DNA of 43,043 bases from Bacillus sp. CHD6a (GTDB lineage Bacteria; Bacillota; Bacilli; Bacillales; Bacillaceae_I). The notes below the pieces were generated by a model. That model worked only from the letters and a program-made list of their open reading frames with translations, did no database searches and was not told the DNA's origin. Positions 7,298-15,026 of the stretch are shown one piece after another. The stretch covers positions 1-43,043 of the forward strand of contig NZ_LBMD01000032.1 in assembly GCF_001293645.1 (NCBI RefSeq), in the 5' to 3' direction. The translations under genes and the position numbers were made by a program. Every line of letters starts with the position of its first letter. Position 1 is the first letter of the stretch.

Positions 7298-8302
7298 CTA
7301 CAGCACAAGCTGCTGGAAAATAAGTATCGCTGCGAACACGACAATGGTTACAACTGCCATAAAAACAAGTACAAATTTTGTACGGAAATAGGCAAAAAGC
7401 ATAAATGTATTTTTCAAATCGAGCATCGGTCCATATACCATAAACGCTAACAAAGATCCCACTGTAAAAGTTGAACCGAATGATGCAGCGACGAAGGCAT
7501 CCGCTTCTGAACAAAGTGAGAGCACAAATGCAAAAGCCATCATGACAGCTGGAGACAATACTTCATTCTGTCCTAGCGCCATTAATACATTACGATCAAG
7601 GAAAGTTTGGAACAAGCTCGCGATGAACGCACCGGCTATCAAGTATTTCCCCATATCAAAAAACTCATCACTAGCGTGGTAGAAGGTCGCTTTCCATTTA
7701 TTCTGCTGTAGTGCCGGCTCCTCCATTTCTTGTCTGCCTACCAATTCACTTTTCGACCAACGAAGCTGGTTTTTATTATCAAAAAGCAACAACATCAAAA
7801 AGCCGATAACTATACATAGAATAAAGGCAAGTCCAAATCTACCATATAAAATAGTAGGATCGCCGTTAAATGCGAAGTATGTAGAAGCTACAACTACCGG
7901 GTTAAGAATAGGTGCACCTACAAGTAAGACCACCCCAACATGAAGCGGCATTCCTTTTTTAATTAATCTGCGAACAACCGGAATAATCGCACATTCACAG
8001 ATTGGTAGAATGACCCCAAGTAATGCTGCCGGAATAATGGCACCAATGGGACTCTTAGGTAAATATTTTTTTATTTTTTCCTCTGAAACAAATGTTTGAA
8101 TCAATGCAGAGGCGAAAACACCAAGTAAGATAAACGGTATGGCTTCAATGACAATACTAAGAAAAATCGTATTTACATTTAGCCACGAGCTTGGAATATC
8201 AAATGAAATTTCCTTAAAGTCTATAAAAAAGAATAGGTATAGGAAAACTCCAATTAAAGCAAGCCCAATCAAATCCTTTAAAAGACTACTGCTTTTCCTC
8301 AT
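7298..8302 (-). CDS. ycgR: YcgR-like permease (UPF0718 / DUF318 family)
   Basis: A 334-residue polytopic membrane protein of the predicted-permease family. Characteristic motifs are LPICECAIIPVVRRL (C102, C104) and GAPILNPVVVAS in the first half, with a second-half repeat centred on SLCSEADAFVAASF. The Cys and acidic residues inside membrane segments fit a metal or thiol-linked transport role, but the substrate is unknown. It is followed by ycgQ. The upstream region contains TATAAT on the minus strand (about 8333-8340) but no clear Zur-type palindrome, so zinc control of this pair is not shown. Confidence 0.82.
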   Translation of the reverse strand: MRKSSSLLKDLIGLALIGVFLYLFFFIDFKEISFDIPSSWLNVNTIFLSIVIEAIPFILLGVFASALIQTFVSEEKIKKYLPKSPIGAIIPAALLGVILPICECAIIPVVRRLIKKGMPLHVGVVLLVGAPILNPVVVASTYFAFNGDPTILYGRFGLAFILCIVIGFLMLLLFDNKNQLRWSKSELVGRQEMEEPALQQNKWKATFYHASDEFFDMGKYLIAGAFIASLFQTFLDRNVLMALGQNEVLSPAVMMAFAFVLSLCSEADAFVAASFGSTFTVGSLLAFMVYGPMLDLKNTFMLFAYFRTKFVLVFMAVVTIVVFAAILIFQQLVL

Positions 8303-8443
8303 TCTTCTACTCCTATCATATTTTCTATTTTGTATTATAACATATCAAACTTTTAAAACTTTATCTTTGTTACTAGCAATATATGTCTAATCTATTAACA
8401 GTATGATAGAAAAGTATAGAAAACTAGTTCGTGTTTTTGCTTC

Positions 8444-8472
8444 TTGATTCCTTAGGCATATTCCTATACTAT
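8444..8472 (+). promoter_or_regulatory. Sigma-A type promoter of the flavoprotein gene
   Basis: TTGATT (8444-8449), a 17-base spacer, and TACTAT (8467-8472). The Zur-type operator begins 15 bases downstream, over the expected early transcribed region. Confidence 0.55.
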
Positions 8473-8487
8473 ATGAAATATCTACAA

Positions 8488-8502
8488 TCGTAATGATTAC
8501 TA
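8488..8502. promoter_or_regulatory. Zur-type operator upstream of the flavoprotein gene
   Basis: TCGTAATGATTACTA matches the Bacillus Zur consensus TCGTAATNATTACGA except near the right end. It lies 26 bases before the start codon, where bound Zur would block transcription. Confidence 0.8.
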
Positions 8503-8527
8503 TTTGCAAGAAAGAGGAGTGTTTACT

Positions 8528-9700
8528 ATGCTTCAATGGATTATCATCGGGGGTGGCATACAAGGTTTAACCGTTGCCACCTTTTTACTAAAAAAGAATA
8601 AAACCACTATTAATAAATTGAGAATCATTGACCCAAATCCAAAGCCTTTGGAAAATTGGAAAAGGTGTACCTCCACCATTTCCATGCCGTACTTAAGATC
8701 GCCCTCTGTTCATCATTTGGATAAAGAACCATTCAGCTTGCAAGCTTTTTCTAAAAAAGAACATAAATATCAACCTAACACAGACTTTTATGGTAGATAT
8801 AAAAGGCCATCCTTACAAATGTTTAATGATCATTGTGATCACCTAATAAATGATTTAGATATCCAACAAGCTTATGTCCCAACAAAGGTTCGTCATGTAG
8901 AGAAGAGCGATGGATATTGGAAGGTGTATCTTGAAAATGGAGAAGTGTTAAGAACGGAAAAAGTCGTCATTGCCATTGGAATAAGTGATCAGTTGCATCT
9001 CCCTGAATGGGCTAGCAACCTAAAAAAGGCACGTACAAACTCTTTATTTCATGTTTTTGACAAAAAACTTCCTCCTTTTGAAGAAATGGATGGACCGTTT
9101 GTAGTTGTCGGTGGTGGAATAACTGCCACACATTTAGCAATCAAACTGGCCACTTTGTTTCCAGGTGAAGTCACGATGCTAAAACGCCATCCTTTTAGGG
9201 TCCATGACTTTGACAGTAATCCAGAATGGCTTGGTCCTAAAATGCGACAGCCATTTGTCAAAATGAAAGATTATGAAAACAGGCGCAAAGCAATAAAATC
9301 TGCAAGGCATAAAGGCTCCATCCCTTCTGAATTAAGAAACAAAATTAATCACTTTGTTCGAACAAAAAAATTAACGATTAAGAATGGTGTTGTAAATAAT
9401 TTTCTGCTCCAGCACAATGATGTACAGCTGCTGCTTGAAAATGGAGATACAATAACAGGCAGGTCGATTATTATGGCAACAGGTTTTGAACAAGGTCTTC
9501 CAGGCAGAGAATGGCTGGAGCCTGTCATAAAACAAGAAAACCTTCCATGTGCAAAGTGCGGCTATCCCATTGTTAACCACATGTTGGAATGGGCACCTAA
9601 TCTTTATGTAAGTGGAGCACTAGCAGAACTTGAGGTTGGCCCCATTGCACGTAATATTTCAGGTGCTAGAGTGGCAGCAAACATCATATCCTCCATATAA
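8528..9700 (+). CDS. FAD/NAD(P)-binding oxidoreductase, flavin monooxygenase-like, Zur-controlled
   Basis: A 390-residue flavoprotein with two Rossmann dinucleotide sites: IIIGGGIQGL at residues 5-14 (FAD) and VVVGGGITATHLA at 192-204 (NAD(P)). A third landmark is MATGFEQG at about 316-323, as in SidA/IucD and flavin monooxygenase relatives. CAKC (341-344) may bind metal or form a disulfide. The frame extends to 8504, but that start lies in the operator; ATG 8528 has GAGGAG 8 bases upstream. It stands alone between divergent ycgRQ and convergent luxS. The Zur box implies expression under zinc starvation. The substrate is unknown; amine or thiol oxygenation during metallophore or ligand metabolism is possible, but no metallophore synthesis gene is nearby. 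Confidence 0.8.
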   Translation: MLQWIIIGGGIQGLTVATFLLKKNKTTINKLRIIDPNPKPLENWKRCTSTISMPYLRSPSVHHLDKEPFSLQAFSKKEHKYQPNTDFYGRYKRPSLQMFNDHCDHLINDLDIQQAYVPTKVRHVEKSDGYWKVYLENGEVLRTEKVVIAIGISDQLHLPEWASNLKKARTNSLFHVFDKKLPPFEEMDGPFVVVGGGITATHLAIKLATLFPGEVTMLKRHPFRVHDFDSNPEWLGPKMRQPFVKMKDYENRRKAIKSARHKGSIPSELRNKINHFVRTKKLTIKNGVVNNFLLQHNDVQLLLENGDTITGRSIIMATGFEQGLPGREWLEPVIKQENLPCAKCGYPIVNHMLEWAPNLYVSGALAELEVGPIARNISGARVAANIISSI

Positions 9701-9728
9701 AAAGGATGACCCATACGAGTCATCCTTT
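9701..9728. terminator. Bidirectional terminator, flavoprotein gene / luxS
   Basis: AAAGGATGAC (9701-9710) pairs with GTCATCCTTT (9719-9728), followed by CTTTTT on the plus strand. It lies between convergent genes, a few bases from the luxS stop. Confidence 0.88.
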
Positions 9729-9732
9729 CTTT

Positions 9733-10206
9733 TTATCCAAATACTTTTTTCAAGTCTTCTTTATCCTGATCTAACCAGAACTTCATCAAGCGTTTTGCAC
9801 CTTCAAGATCGTGAAGCTTTGCTTGACCGCACTGTTTTTCATTGGATGCCGGAATCTCTTCTACTTGGATACCATCCTTTAATGTGTCTTCCATTAAGTC
9901 AACAATTTCATCTACTGTAGGCTCCCCGCTTACCACTAAATAGTAACCAGTTTGGCAGCCCATTGGAGAAATGTCGATAATATCGAAATGACTGTACTTT
10001 TCCGCATGTGTACGAATGTTGAATGCCAATAAATGCTCCAATGTGTGAATAGCGTCTGGCTTCATCGCTTGTTTGTTTGGTTGGCAAAAACGAATATCAT
10101 ATTTATTAACAACGCCGTCTGTTCCTACTTTGTGAACTCCACAATGACGAACATAAGGAGCTTTAACCGCATTATGATCTAGTTCAAAACTTTCTACTGA
10201 AGGCAT
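9733..10206 (-). CDS. luxS: S-ribosylhomocysteine lyase LuxS
   Basis: Cleaves S-ribosylhomocysteine to homocysteine and the autoinducer-2 precursor DPD, in the activated methyl cycle. It shows HTLEH (54-58), which supplies two metal His ligands and the catalytic Glu57. The catalytic Cys84 is in MGCQTGYY and the third metal ligand Cys126 in [10 protein letters not shown]. Length (157) and ends are typical. A GGGAGAGTG ribosome binding site precedes the ATG. A -10 element TATACT lies at 10240-10245 on the minus strand. Confidence 0.97.
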   Translation of the reverse strand: MPSVESFELDHNAVKAPYVRHCGVHKVGTDGVVNKYDIRFCQPNKQAMKPDAIHTLEHLLAFNIRTHAEKYSHFDIIDISPMGCQTGYYLVVSGEPTVDEIVDLMEDTLKDGIQVEEIPASNEKQCGQAKLHDLEGAKRLMKFWLDQDKEDLKKVFG

Positions 10207-10345
10207 AATTGCACTCTCCCTTATCTAAAAGTTAATTACAGTATAACACAGATTCAATTCCAATTAAATTCATCTGATTTATACGAATTTAATAAATTTT
10301 TGGTTTCTCAAATTTTCGATTATAATTTACCTGAGGTGACAGTAT

Positions 10346-10573
10346 ATGAAACATGTCTTTTTAATTATCATTCGGTTTTACCGTAAATTCATTTCTCCAT
10401 TAACACCGCCAACGTGCCGATTTTATCCAACATGCTCCCAATACGGAATGGAAGCTATTGGACGCTTTGGAGCCATCAAGGGCGGTTGGCTGACAATAAA
10501 AAGAATTCTTAAATGCCACCCATTTCATCCTGGCGGAATTGATCATGTACCTGAAAAGGAAGAAAAAGGTTAA
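10346..10573 (+). CDS. yidD: YidD, membrane protein insertion efficiency factor
   Basis: A 75-residue YidD/YtjA protein. It has the full family pattern: an amphipathic N-terminus FYRKFISPL, the Cys motif [11 protein letters not shown], the basic helix [14 protein letters not shown] and the end HPGGIDHVP. It assists YidC/SpoIIIJ-type membrane insertion. A TATAAT at 10321-10326 lies just upstream and GAGGTG serves as ribosome binding site. Its TAA stop overlaps that of the convergent carbonic anhydrase gene; the four bases TTAA are shared. Confidence 0.94.
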   Translation: MKHVFLIIIRFYRKFISPLTPPTCRFYPTCSQYGMEAIGRFGAIKGGWLTIKRILKCHPFHPGGIDHVPEKEEKG

Positions 10574-11136
10574 TTTTGTTCATACCCGTTCACAACAAGA
10601 TCCAGTTTTCCTGTGTGTGGATCAATGACCAATCCATGCACAGGTACCCCTTCTGGCATTAGAGGGTGGTTAGCAATCATATCCACACTTCCACGGACGC
10701 TTTCCTCTACACTATCAAACCCTTTTAAGAAACCTTTTACATCAATACCTGCATACTTCAAATCTTCAATCGTTTCTTTGGTTACTCCCCTTGCTTCCAT
10801 CTTTTCACGCATGCCTTCAGGACTGATTTTCCCCATTCCGCAATCGTGATGGCCAACAACCAAAACTTCATCCGCATTAAGTTCAAACACAGCGACCAAT
10901 ATACTTCTCATGATACTTCCGAATGGATGCGATACAATCGCTCCGGCATTCTTAACAATCTTCATATCTCCATGTTTCAGGTTCATCGCCTTTGGTAGCA
11001 AATCCATCAGCCTTGTATCCATACAAGAAAGGACAACTAACTTTTTGTCAGGAAATTTAGTTGTCTGGTATTGAATATATTCCTCTTTTTCTACAAATCC
11101 CGAATTGTGTTCTAAAATTTCATCCAGTAATTTCAT
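10570..11136 (-). CDS. ytiB: Beta-class carbonic anhydrase (YtiB)
   Basis: Interconverts CO2 and bicarbonate in the cytosol. The zinc ligands of the beta class are clear: Cys38 with the Asp40-Arg42 dyad in SCMDTRL, and His96 and Cys99 in [10 protein letters not shown]. The 188-residue length matches B. subtilis YtiB. It is monocistronic and its stop overlaps the yidD stop. As a zinc enzyme beside Zur-controlled genes it could be a client of ZagA, but that is only a guess from position. Confidence 0.94.
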   Translation of the reverse strand: MKLLDEILEHNSGFVEKEEYIQYQTTKFPDKKLVVLSCMDTRLMDLLPKAMNLKHGDMKIVKNAGAIVSHPFGSIMRSILVAVFELNADEVLVVGHHDCGMGKISPEGMREKMEARGVTKETIEDLKYAGIDVKGFLKGFDSVEESVRGSVDMIANHPLMPEGVPVHGLVIDPHTGKLDLVVNGYEQN

Positions 11137-11260
11137 CCTTTTTCCCTCTTTCTGAATAATAGTTTAGATTCCCTTCTTTCAATATGACAAACTCAAAGCA
11201 AAATGACAATATATATAGCTTGTTTTCTATTTGGTTTTTTAGTACTATATAAATTGCAAA

Positions 11261-11275
11261 TCGTAAGTATTACGT
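11261..11275. promoter_or_regulatory. Zur-type operator of zagA
   Basis: TCGTAAGTATTACGT matches TCGTAATNATTACGA at all but two positions and is flanked by AAA and TTT as usual. A TATAAA at 11248-11253 just upstream is a possible -10 element. Confidence 0.85.
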
Positions 11276-11302
11276 TTTATTAGAGAGAGGATGTTAGTTT
11301 TT

Positions 11303-12487
11303 ATGAAAAAGAAAATACCTGTAACAGTGCTAAGCGGTTACCTTGGTGCAGGAAAAACAACACTGTTAAATCATATATTATCCAATAGAGAAGGTTTGAA
11401 AATCGCTGTCATCGTAAACGATATGAGTGAAGTAAACATTGATGCAGCTTTAATCCAACAAGGAGGTTTCTCCAGAACCGAAGAAAAGTTGGTAGAAATG
11501 CAAAACGGCTGTATTTGCTGCACATTACGAGAAGACCTCATGAAGGAAGTGGAACGCCTCGTTGATGAAGGGAACATTGACTATATTGTGATCGAGTCCT
11601 CTGGCATAAGTGAACCAATCCCTGTTGCCCAGACTTTTACTTACTTAGATGAAGAATTTGACATTGATCTTACAGAAAAGTGCCGCCTGGACGCAATGAT
11701 AACCGTTGTGGATGGTTTCCGCTTTTATGATGACTATCAATCCGGCGAAAGCCTTCTAGATCGCAAACAGGGAACGGATGAATCAGATACACGCGAAATA
11801 TCTGATCTATTGATAGACCAAATTGAATTCGCTGATATTCTTTTATTAAATAAAACTGATTTACTAGAACCTCAATACGTAGTGGAATTAGAGGCACTAT
11901 TGAAGAAATTGAACCCAGAAGCAAGAATAATTCAAACAGTGAACAGCCAAGTAGAATTGGAAGAGATTCTGAACACAGGGTTATTTGACTTTGAAAAAGC
12001 GAGCCAGGCTGCTGGTTGGATCAAGGAATTAAACGAAGAGCACACTCCTGAAACGGAAGAATACGGGATCTCTTCCTTCGTGTACCGCAGAAGAAAACCA
12101 TTCCACCCAGAGCGTTTCAAGAACTGGCTAGATAACTGGCCGGAAGAAATCGTTCGTGCAAAAGGTTTCTTCTGGCTTGCTTCTAGGAATGATATGGCTG
12201 GACTAATTTCTCAAGCAGGTGCCTCCATTATGATTCAGGGTGCAGGAGAATGGGTTGCTAGCTACAGTGAAGAGGAAAGACAGTTAACATTACAAGAAGA
12301 ACCTGAATTACTAGAAAGATGGGATGAAACATATGGAGATAGAATGACCGAACTTGTCTTCATCGGCATTGAGATGGAACAAACACAGATTGAACGCTCA
12401 TTAGACACCTGTCTTCTTACCGAAAAAGAAATGAATGAGGATTGGTCTGAGTATGCAGACCCTGTTCCCGCTTTTATCATAGAGTAA
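11303..12487 (+). CDS. zagA: ZagA (YciC), COG0523 zinc metallochaperone GTPase
   Basis: A G3E-family GTPase of 394 residues, closely resembling B. subtilis YciC/ZagA in length and sequence. It has Walker [10 protein letters not shown] (about 12-20), the CxCC zinc motif [10 protein letters not shown] (C70, C72, C73), the G-motif LLLNKTDL and a COG0523 C-terminal domain. ZagA supports zinc-dependent enzymes such as GTP cyclohydrolase under zinc limitation. The frame opens at ATG 11291, but that codon abuts GAGAGAGG with no spacing. ATG 11303 gives the usual [18 protein letters not shown] start, so I chose it. The Zur box upstream fits strong zinc repression. Confidence 0.93.
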   Translation: MKKKIPVTVLSGYLGAGKTTLLNHILSNREGLKIAVIVNDMSEVNIDAALIQQGGFSRTEEKLVEMQNGCICCTLREDLMKEVERLVDEGNIDYIVIESSGISEPIPVAQTFTYLDEEFDIDLTEKCRLDAMITVVDGFRFYDDYQSGESLLDRKQGTDESDTREISDLLIDQIEFADILLLNKTDLLEPQYVVELEALLKKLNPEARIIQTVNSQVELEEILNTGLFDFEKASQAAGWIKELNEEHTPETEEYGISSFVYRRRKPFHPERFKNWLDNWPEEIVRAKGFFWLASRNDMAGLISQAGASIMIQGAGEWVASYSEEERQLTLQEEPELLERWDETYGDRMTELVFIGIEMEQTQIERSLDTCLLTEKEMNEDWSEYADPVPAFIIE

Positions 12488-12527
12488 TTGTAAAAATTTT
12501 AAAACATATTTCATATTTGTTCTCAAA

Positions 12528-12548
12528 ACGTAATAGTTACGATATAAT
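12528..12548 (+). promoter_or_regulatory. Zur-type operator abutting the -10 box of znuA
   Basis: ACGTAATAGTTACGA (12528-12542) is a Zur-type palindrome directly followed by TATAAT (12543-12548). A weak -35 (TTCTCA, 12520-12525) sits 17 bases upstream. Zur binding would cover the promoter. Confidence 0.8.
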
Positions 12549-12579
12549 ATGTTGGGATATAAAACGAGAGGAGAAAACA

Positions 12580-13758
12580 ATGAAAGCTAAATCTATTTTT
12601 ATTGCAATGATACTAGTAGTTTTTACATTCTTAGTTGGATGTAATGCAGATAATCAAGCTTCTGACGGCAGCGAAAAACTAAATGTTTATACGACCATTT
12701 TCCCGTTAGAAGACTTTACAAAGAAAATTGGCGGTAATCATGTTGATGTAAAGTCTGTCTTTCCACCTGGTTCAGATGCACATACATTTGAGCCTTCCAC
12801 GAAAACAATGAGTGAAATGGCTTCTGCCGATGCTTTTATTTATACAGGTGTTGGTGTGGAAGGATTTGCTGATAAAGCAAAAGATGTGTTGGAAAATGAG
12901 GATGTTACAGTTGTAGCAGCTGGTGATGGAATTGAACTCCGTGGTGAAGAAGAGCACGCTCACGAGCATGAGGACGAAGCTCATGAAGAAGAGCATAATC
13001 ACGAACATGAGGACGAAGCTCATGAAGAAGAGCATAATCACGAACATGAAGACGAAGCTCATGAAGAAGAGCACAATCACGAACATGAAGACGAAGCTCA
13101 TGAAGAAGAGCACAATCACGAGCATGAAGACGAAGCTCATGAAGAAGAGCATAATCACGAACATGAAGACGAAGCTCATGAAGAAGAGCACAATCACGAG
13201 AATGAGGACAAAGGACATGAAGGGCACGATCACTCAAATGGCGATCCGCACATTTGGTTAGATCCTACACTATCAATTACACTTGCTGAAAACATTAAAA
13301 ACGCACTGGTGGAACTAAAGCCAGAAGCGAAAGAAGATTTCGAAGCTAATTTCGAATCCTTAAAAACTGACCTTGAAAAATTAGATTCAGAATTCAAAGA
13401 AGCATTGGATAGCGCGAAAACAAACAAAATTTTAGTTAACCACGCAGCATACGGTTACTGGGAGAATCGTTATGGCTTGGAGCAAATCAGCGTTAATGGT
13501 TTATCTCCAACCCAAGAGCCATCACAGAAACAATTAACAGAAGTTATCCAAACTGCGCAAGAAAATGACATCAAGTACGTTATTTTCGATCAAAACATCA
13601 GCGGGAAGATTGCTGATGTGGTAAAAAATGAAATTAAAGCAGAAGCATTGGTCCTTCATAACTTAGAAGCAATTACTGAAGAAGATGCAGAAAATGATGA
13701 AGACTATTTCAGCTTAATGCGTAAGAACTTAGAGACATTGAAAAAAGCGTTGAATTAA
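12580..13758 (+). CDS. znuA: Zinc ABC transporter substrate-binding lipoprotein, ZnuA/AdcA type, with His/Glu repeat
   Basis: A 392-residue cluster 9 solute-binding protein. The lipobox VGC gives acceptor Cys21. Metal ligands of the fold are His68 (GSDAHTFEPS), His224 (GDPHIWLDP) and His288 (VNHAAYGYW). Between the first two lies a very long His/Glu/Asp loop (about 126-220) built mainly from six 13-residue repeats of the type HEHEDEAHEEEHN. Such loops collect zinc in ZnuA proteins, but this one is longer and more regular than usual. ATG 12580 follows an AGGAG-type site; the upstream frame start at 12517 lies before the operator and is rejected. No ZnuB or ZnuC gene is adjacent, so it must use a transporter encoded elsewhere. 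Confidence 0.92.
   Translation: MKAKSIFIAMILVVFTFLVGCNADNQASDGSEKLNVYTTIFPLEDFTKKIGGNHVDVKSVFPPGSDAHTFEPSTKTMSEMASADAFIYTGVGVEGFADKAKDVLENEDVTVVAAGDGIELRGEEEHAHEHEDEAHEEEHNHEHEDEAHEEEHNHEHEDEAHEEEHNHEHEDEAHEEEHNHEHEDEAHEEEHNHEHEDEAHEEEHNHENEDKGHEGHDHSNGDPHIWLDPTLSITLAENIKNALVELKPEAKEDFEANFESLKTDLEKLDSEFKEALDSAKTNKILVNHAAYGYWENRYGLEQISVNGLSPTQEPSQKQLTEVIQTAQENDIKYVIFDQNISGKIADVVKNEIKAEALVLHNLEAITEEDAENDEDYFSLMRKNLETLKKALN
12961..13194 (+). repeat. Six tandem 39-bp repeats inside znuA
   Basis: Six back-to-back 39-base units start at 12961, 13000, 13039, 13078, 13117 and 13156. They differ at only a few synonymous positions (CAT/CAC, GAG/GAA) and are followed by a decayed partial unit. Each encodes HEHEDEAHEEEHN. 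The near identity suggests recent expansion by slippage or recombination. Confidence 0.95.
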
Positions 13759-13770
13759 GTTTGGATATGG

Positions 13771-13800
13771 AAAGAGGCAGCCGATCTCGGCTGCCTCTTT
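13771..13800. terminator. Bidirectional terminator between znuA and the second COG0523 GTPase gene
   Basis: AAAGAGGCAGCCGA (13771-13784) and TCGGCTGCCTCTTT (13787-13800) form a nearly perfect GC-rich palindrome that ends in T-rich or A-rich sequence, between convergent genes. Confidence 0.9.
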
Positions 13801-13815
13801 ATTTGCTTACTACTC

Positions 13816-14784
13816 CTATTCCCCTCTCAATGCTTCACAAAACTTCTCCACTTTCTTCTCATCAATCTCTTTTCCAATCAGAATAATGGAAGGCTCTACG
13901 TTCCCTTTCTCCATTCTGTTCAACACTAGTGTGGATGCAGCATACTGGAACTCGTATAAACCTGGCGTTTCATCAAGCTGCACAATGCCTTTGGATCTTA
14001 CCACGTTTTTAGATAGCTTCTTCAATTGTTTCTCAAGAACCACACGATTAATCGGCTCGGAATACGTCACTTTTACAGCTTCAATGTGATGGTGGTGATG
14101 ATGGTGGTGGTGACCATCATGATTATGTCCATCACCTTCTCCATGCTTATCTACCTTCACTTCTCTCCATTGCATTCTCTTTTCCAAAAGGATCTCCAAT
14201 GGAACCTCCCCATAGCTAGTCCTGTAAACAGGAACATGATCATCAAGCTCATCTGCAAGCTTAGACTCCACCTTAATCAATTCTTTCTCCGAGACGAGAT
14301 CCATCTTGTTTAGCACCAGCAAATGAGCAGATGTGACTTGTTCCTTCAACAAACCTCTGATCTCTTTAGAGCTATTAAAGAAGCTTTGATACTCAAGATA
14401 GTGACTGGCATCCACGAGACCAATCATGGACTGCAATTCAAAATAATCCATATAGAGAGGGTTCAATAAAACATCTTTGATTTCAAGTGGATTGGCAACA
14501 CCTGTTCCTTCAATAATCAAAACATCTACCTTTTCACCTACATATTGATCAAGAGTAGATTTCAAATCATCTTGAATGGTACAGCAGATGCATCCATTGA
14601 GAAGTTCTACCACACTTTCTCCCTGAAAAAGATGAGATTCCACATTTTCATCCCCGAGTTCATTCAAAATAATCCCTGGTTTTAGACCCTGACTTTTAAA
14701 GTGGTTTAACATATGTAAAAGCACGGTTGTTTTTCCGCTTCCCAAAAACCCGCTTATAACGTAAACTGGTACTTTTTTTGACAT
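13816..14784 (-). CDS. Second COG0523 (CobW/P47K) GTPase with nine-His run
   Basis: A 322-residue G3E GTPase distinct from ZagA. It shows Walker A GFLGSGKTT (12-20), the metal motif GCICC (C65, C67, C68), LVLNKMDL as base-specificity motif, and a His-rich linker (DKHGEGDGHNHDG then nine His, residues 225-233) before the C-terminal domain. Such GTPases pass zinc or another metal to client proteins, and the His run suggests metal storage. A Zur-type operator and a good promoter precede it, so it is probably induced in zinc starvation beside ZagA. The client is unknown. Confidence 0.9.
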   Translation of the reverse strand: MSKKVPVYVISGFLGSGKTTVLLHMLNHFKSQGLKPGIILNELGDENVESHLFQGESVVELLNGCICCTIQDDLKSTLDQYVGEKVDVLIIEGTGVANPLEIKDVLLNPLYMDYFELQSMIGLVDASHYLEYQSFFNSSKEIRGLLKEQVTSAHLLVLNKMDLVSEKELIKVESKLADELDDHVPVYRTSYGEVPLEILLEKRMQWREVKVDKHGEGDGHNHDGHHHHHHHHHIEAVKVTYSEPINRVVLEKQLKKLSKNVVRSKGIVQLDETPGLYEFQYAASTLVLNRMEKGNVEPSIILIGKEIDEKKVEKFCEALRGE

Positions 14785-14866
14785 TATATTAGCACTCCTT
14801 ACATTTAACTTATTATCCTAATACCCATTATACAATGGACTCAAAAGCAAATACACCGCTAGTAAA

Positions 14867-14881
14867 TCGTAATCATTACGC
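14867..14881. promoter_or_regulatory. Zur-type operator of the second COG0523 GTPase
   Basis: TCGTAATCATTACGC, preceded by AAA, is the best Zur match in the window, with one mismatch to TCGTAATNATTACGA. It lies just downstream of the minus-strand promoter. It is about 145 bases from the divergent ythA start, so an effect on ythA is less likely. Confidence 0.88.
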
Positions 14882-14886
14882 TTTTT

Positions 14887-14915
14887 ATTCTATAGCTAAA
14901 ACCTTCTTTATTCAA
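14887..14915 (-). promoter_or_regulatory. Promoter of the second COG0523 GTPase gene
   Basis: On the minus strand TTGAAT (14915-14910), a 17-base spacer and TAGAAT (14892-14887). The Zur box begins 5 bases further, where it would cover the transcription start. A second TATAAT-like element at 14827-14832 lacks a good -35. Confidence 0.6.
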
Positions 14916-15026
14916 GTTATTTACCCAATCAGCTATATCGTAAAATTTTAACTAGTAAAATATGTATAATTCGTGGAAAAATGTGGACTCTAACGTTATA
15001 CAAAAGCACGAAGGGACGTAGCCAAA

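Noticed and set aside
8303-8443. Zur box for the ycgR promoter
   Set aside because: I searched both strands for a TCGTAATNATTACGA-like palindrome near ycgR and found none.
12961-13194. CRISPR-like regular repeat array
   Set aside because: The units are contiguous with no spacers, and they encode a conserved in-frame His/Glu loop in znuA.
12772-13261. Long open frames on both strands across the znuA repeat (at 12772-13233, 12905-13237 and 12923-13261)
   Set aside because: They are by-products of the 39-bp repeat, whose length is a multiple of three, so all frames stay open. Their products are low-complexity and have no ribosome binding site.
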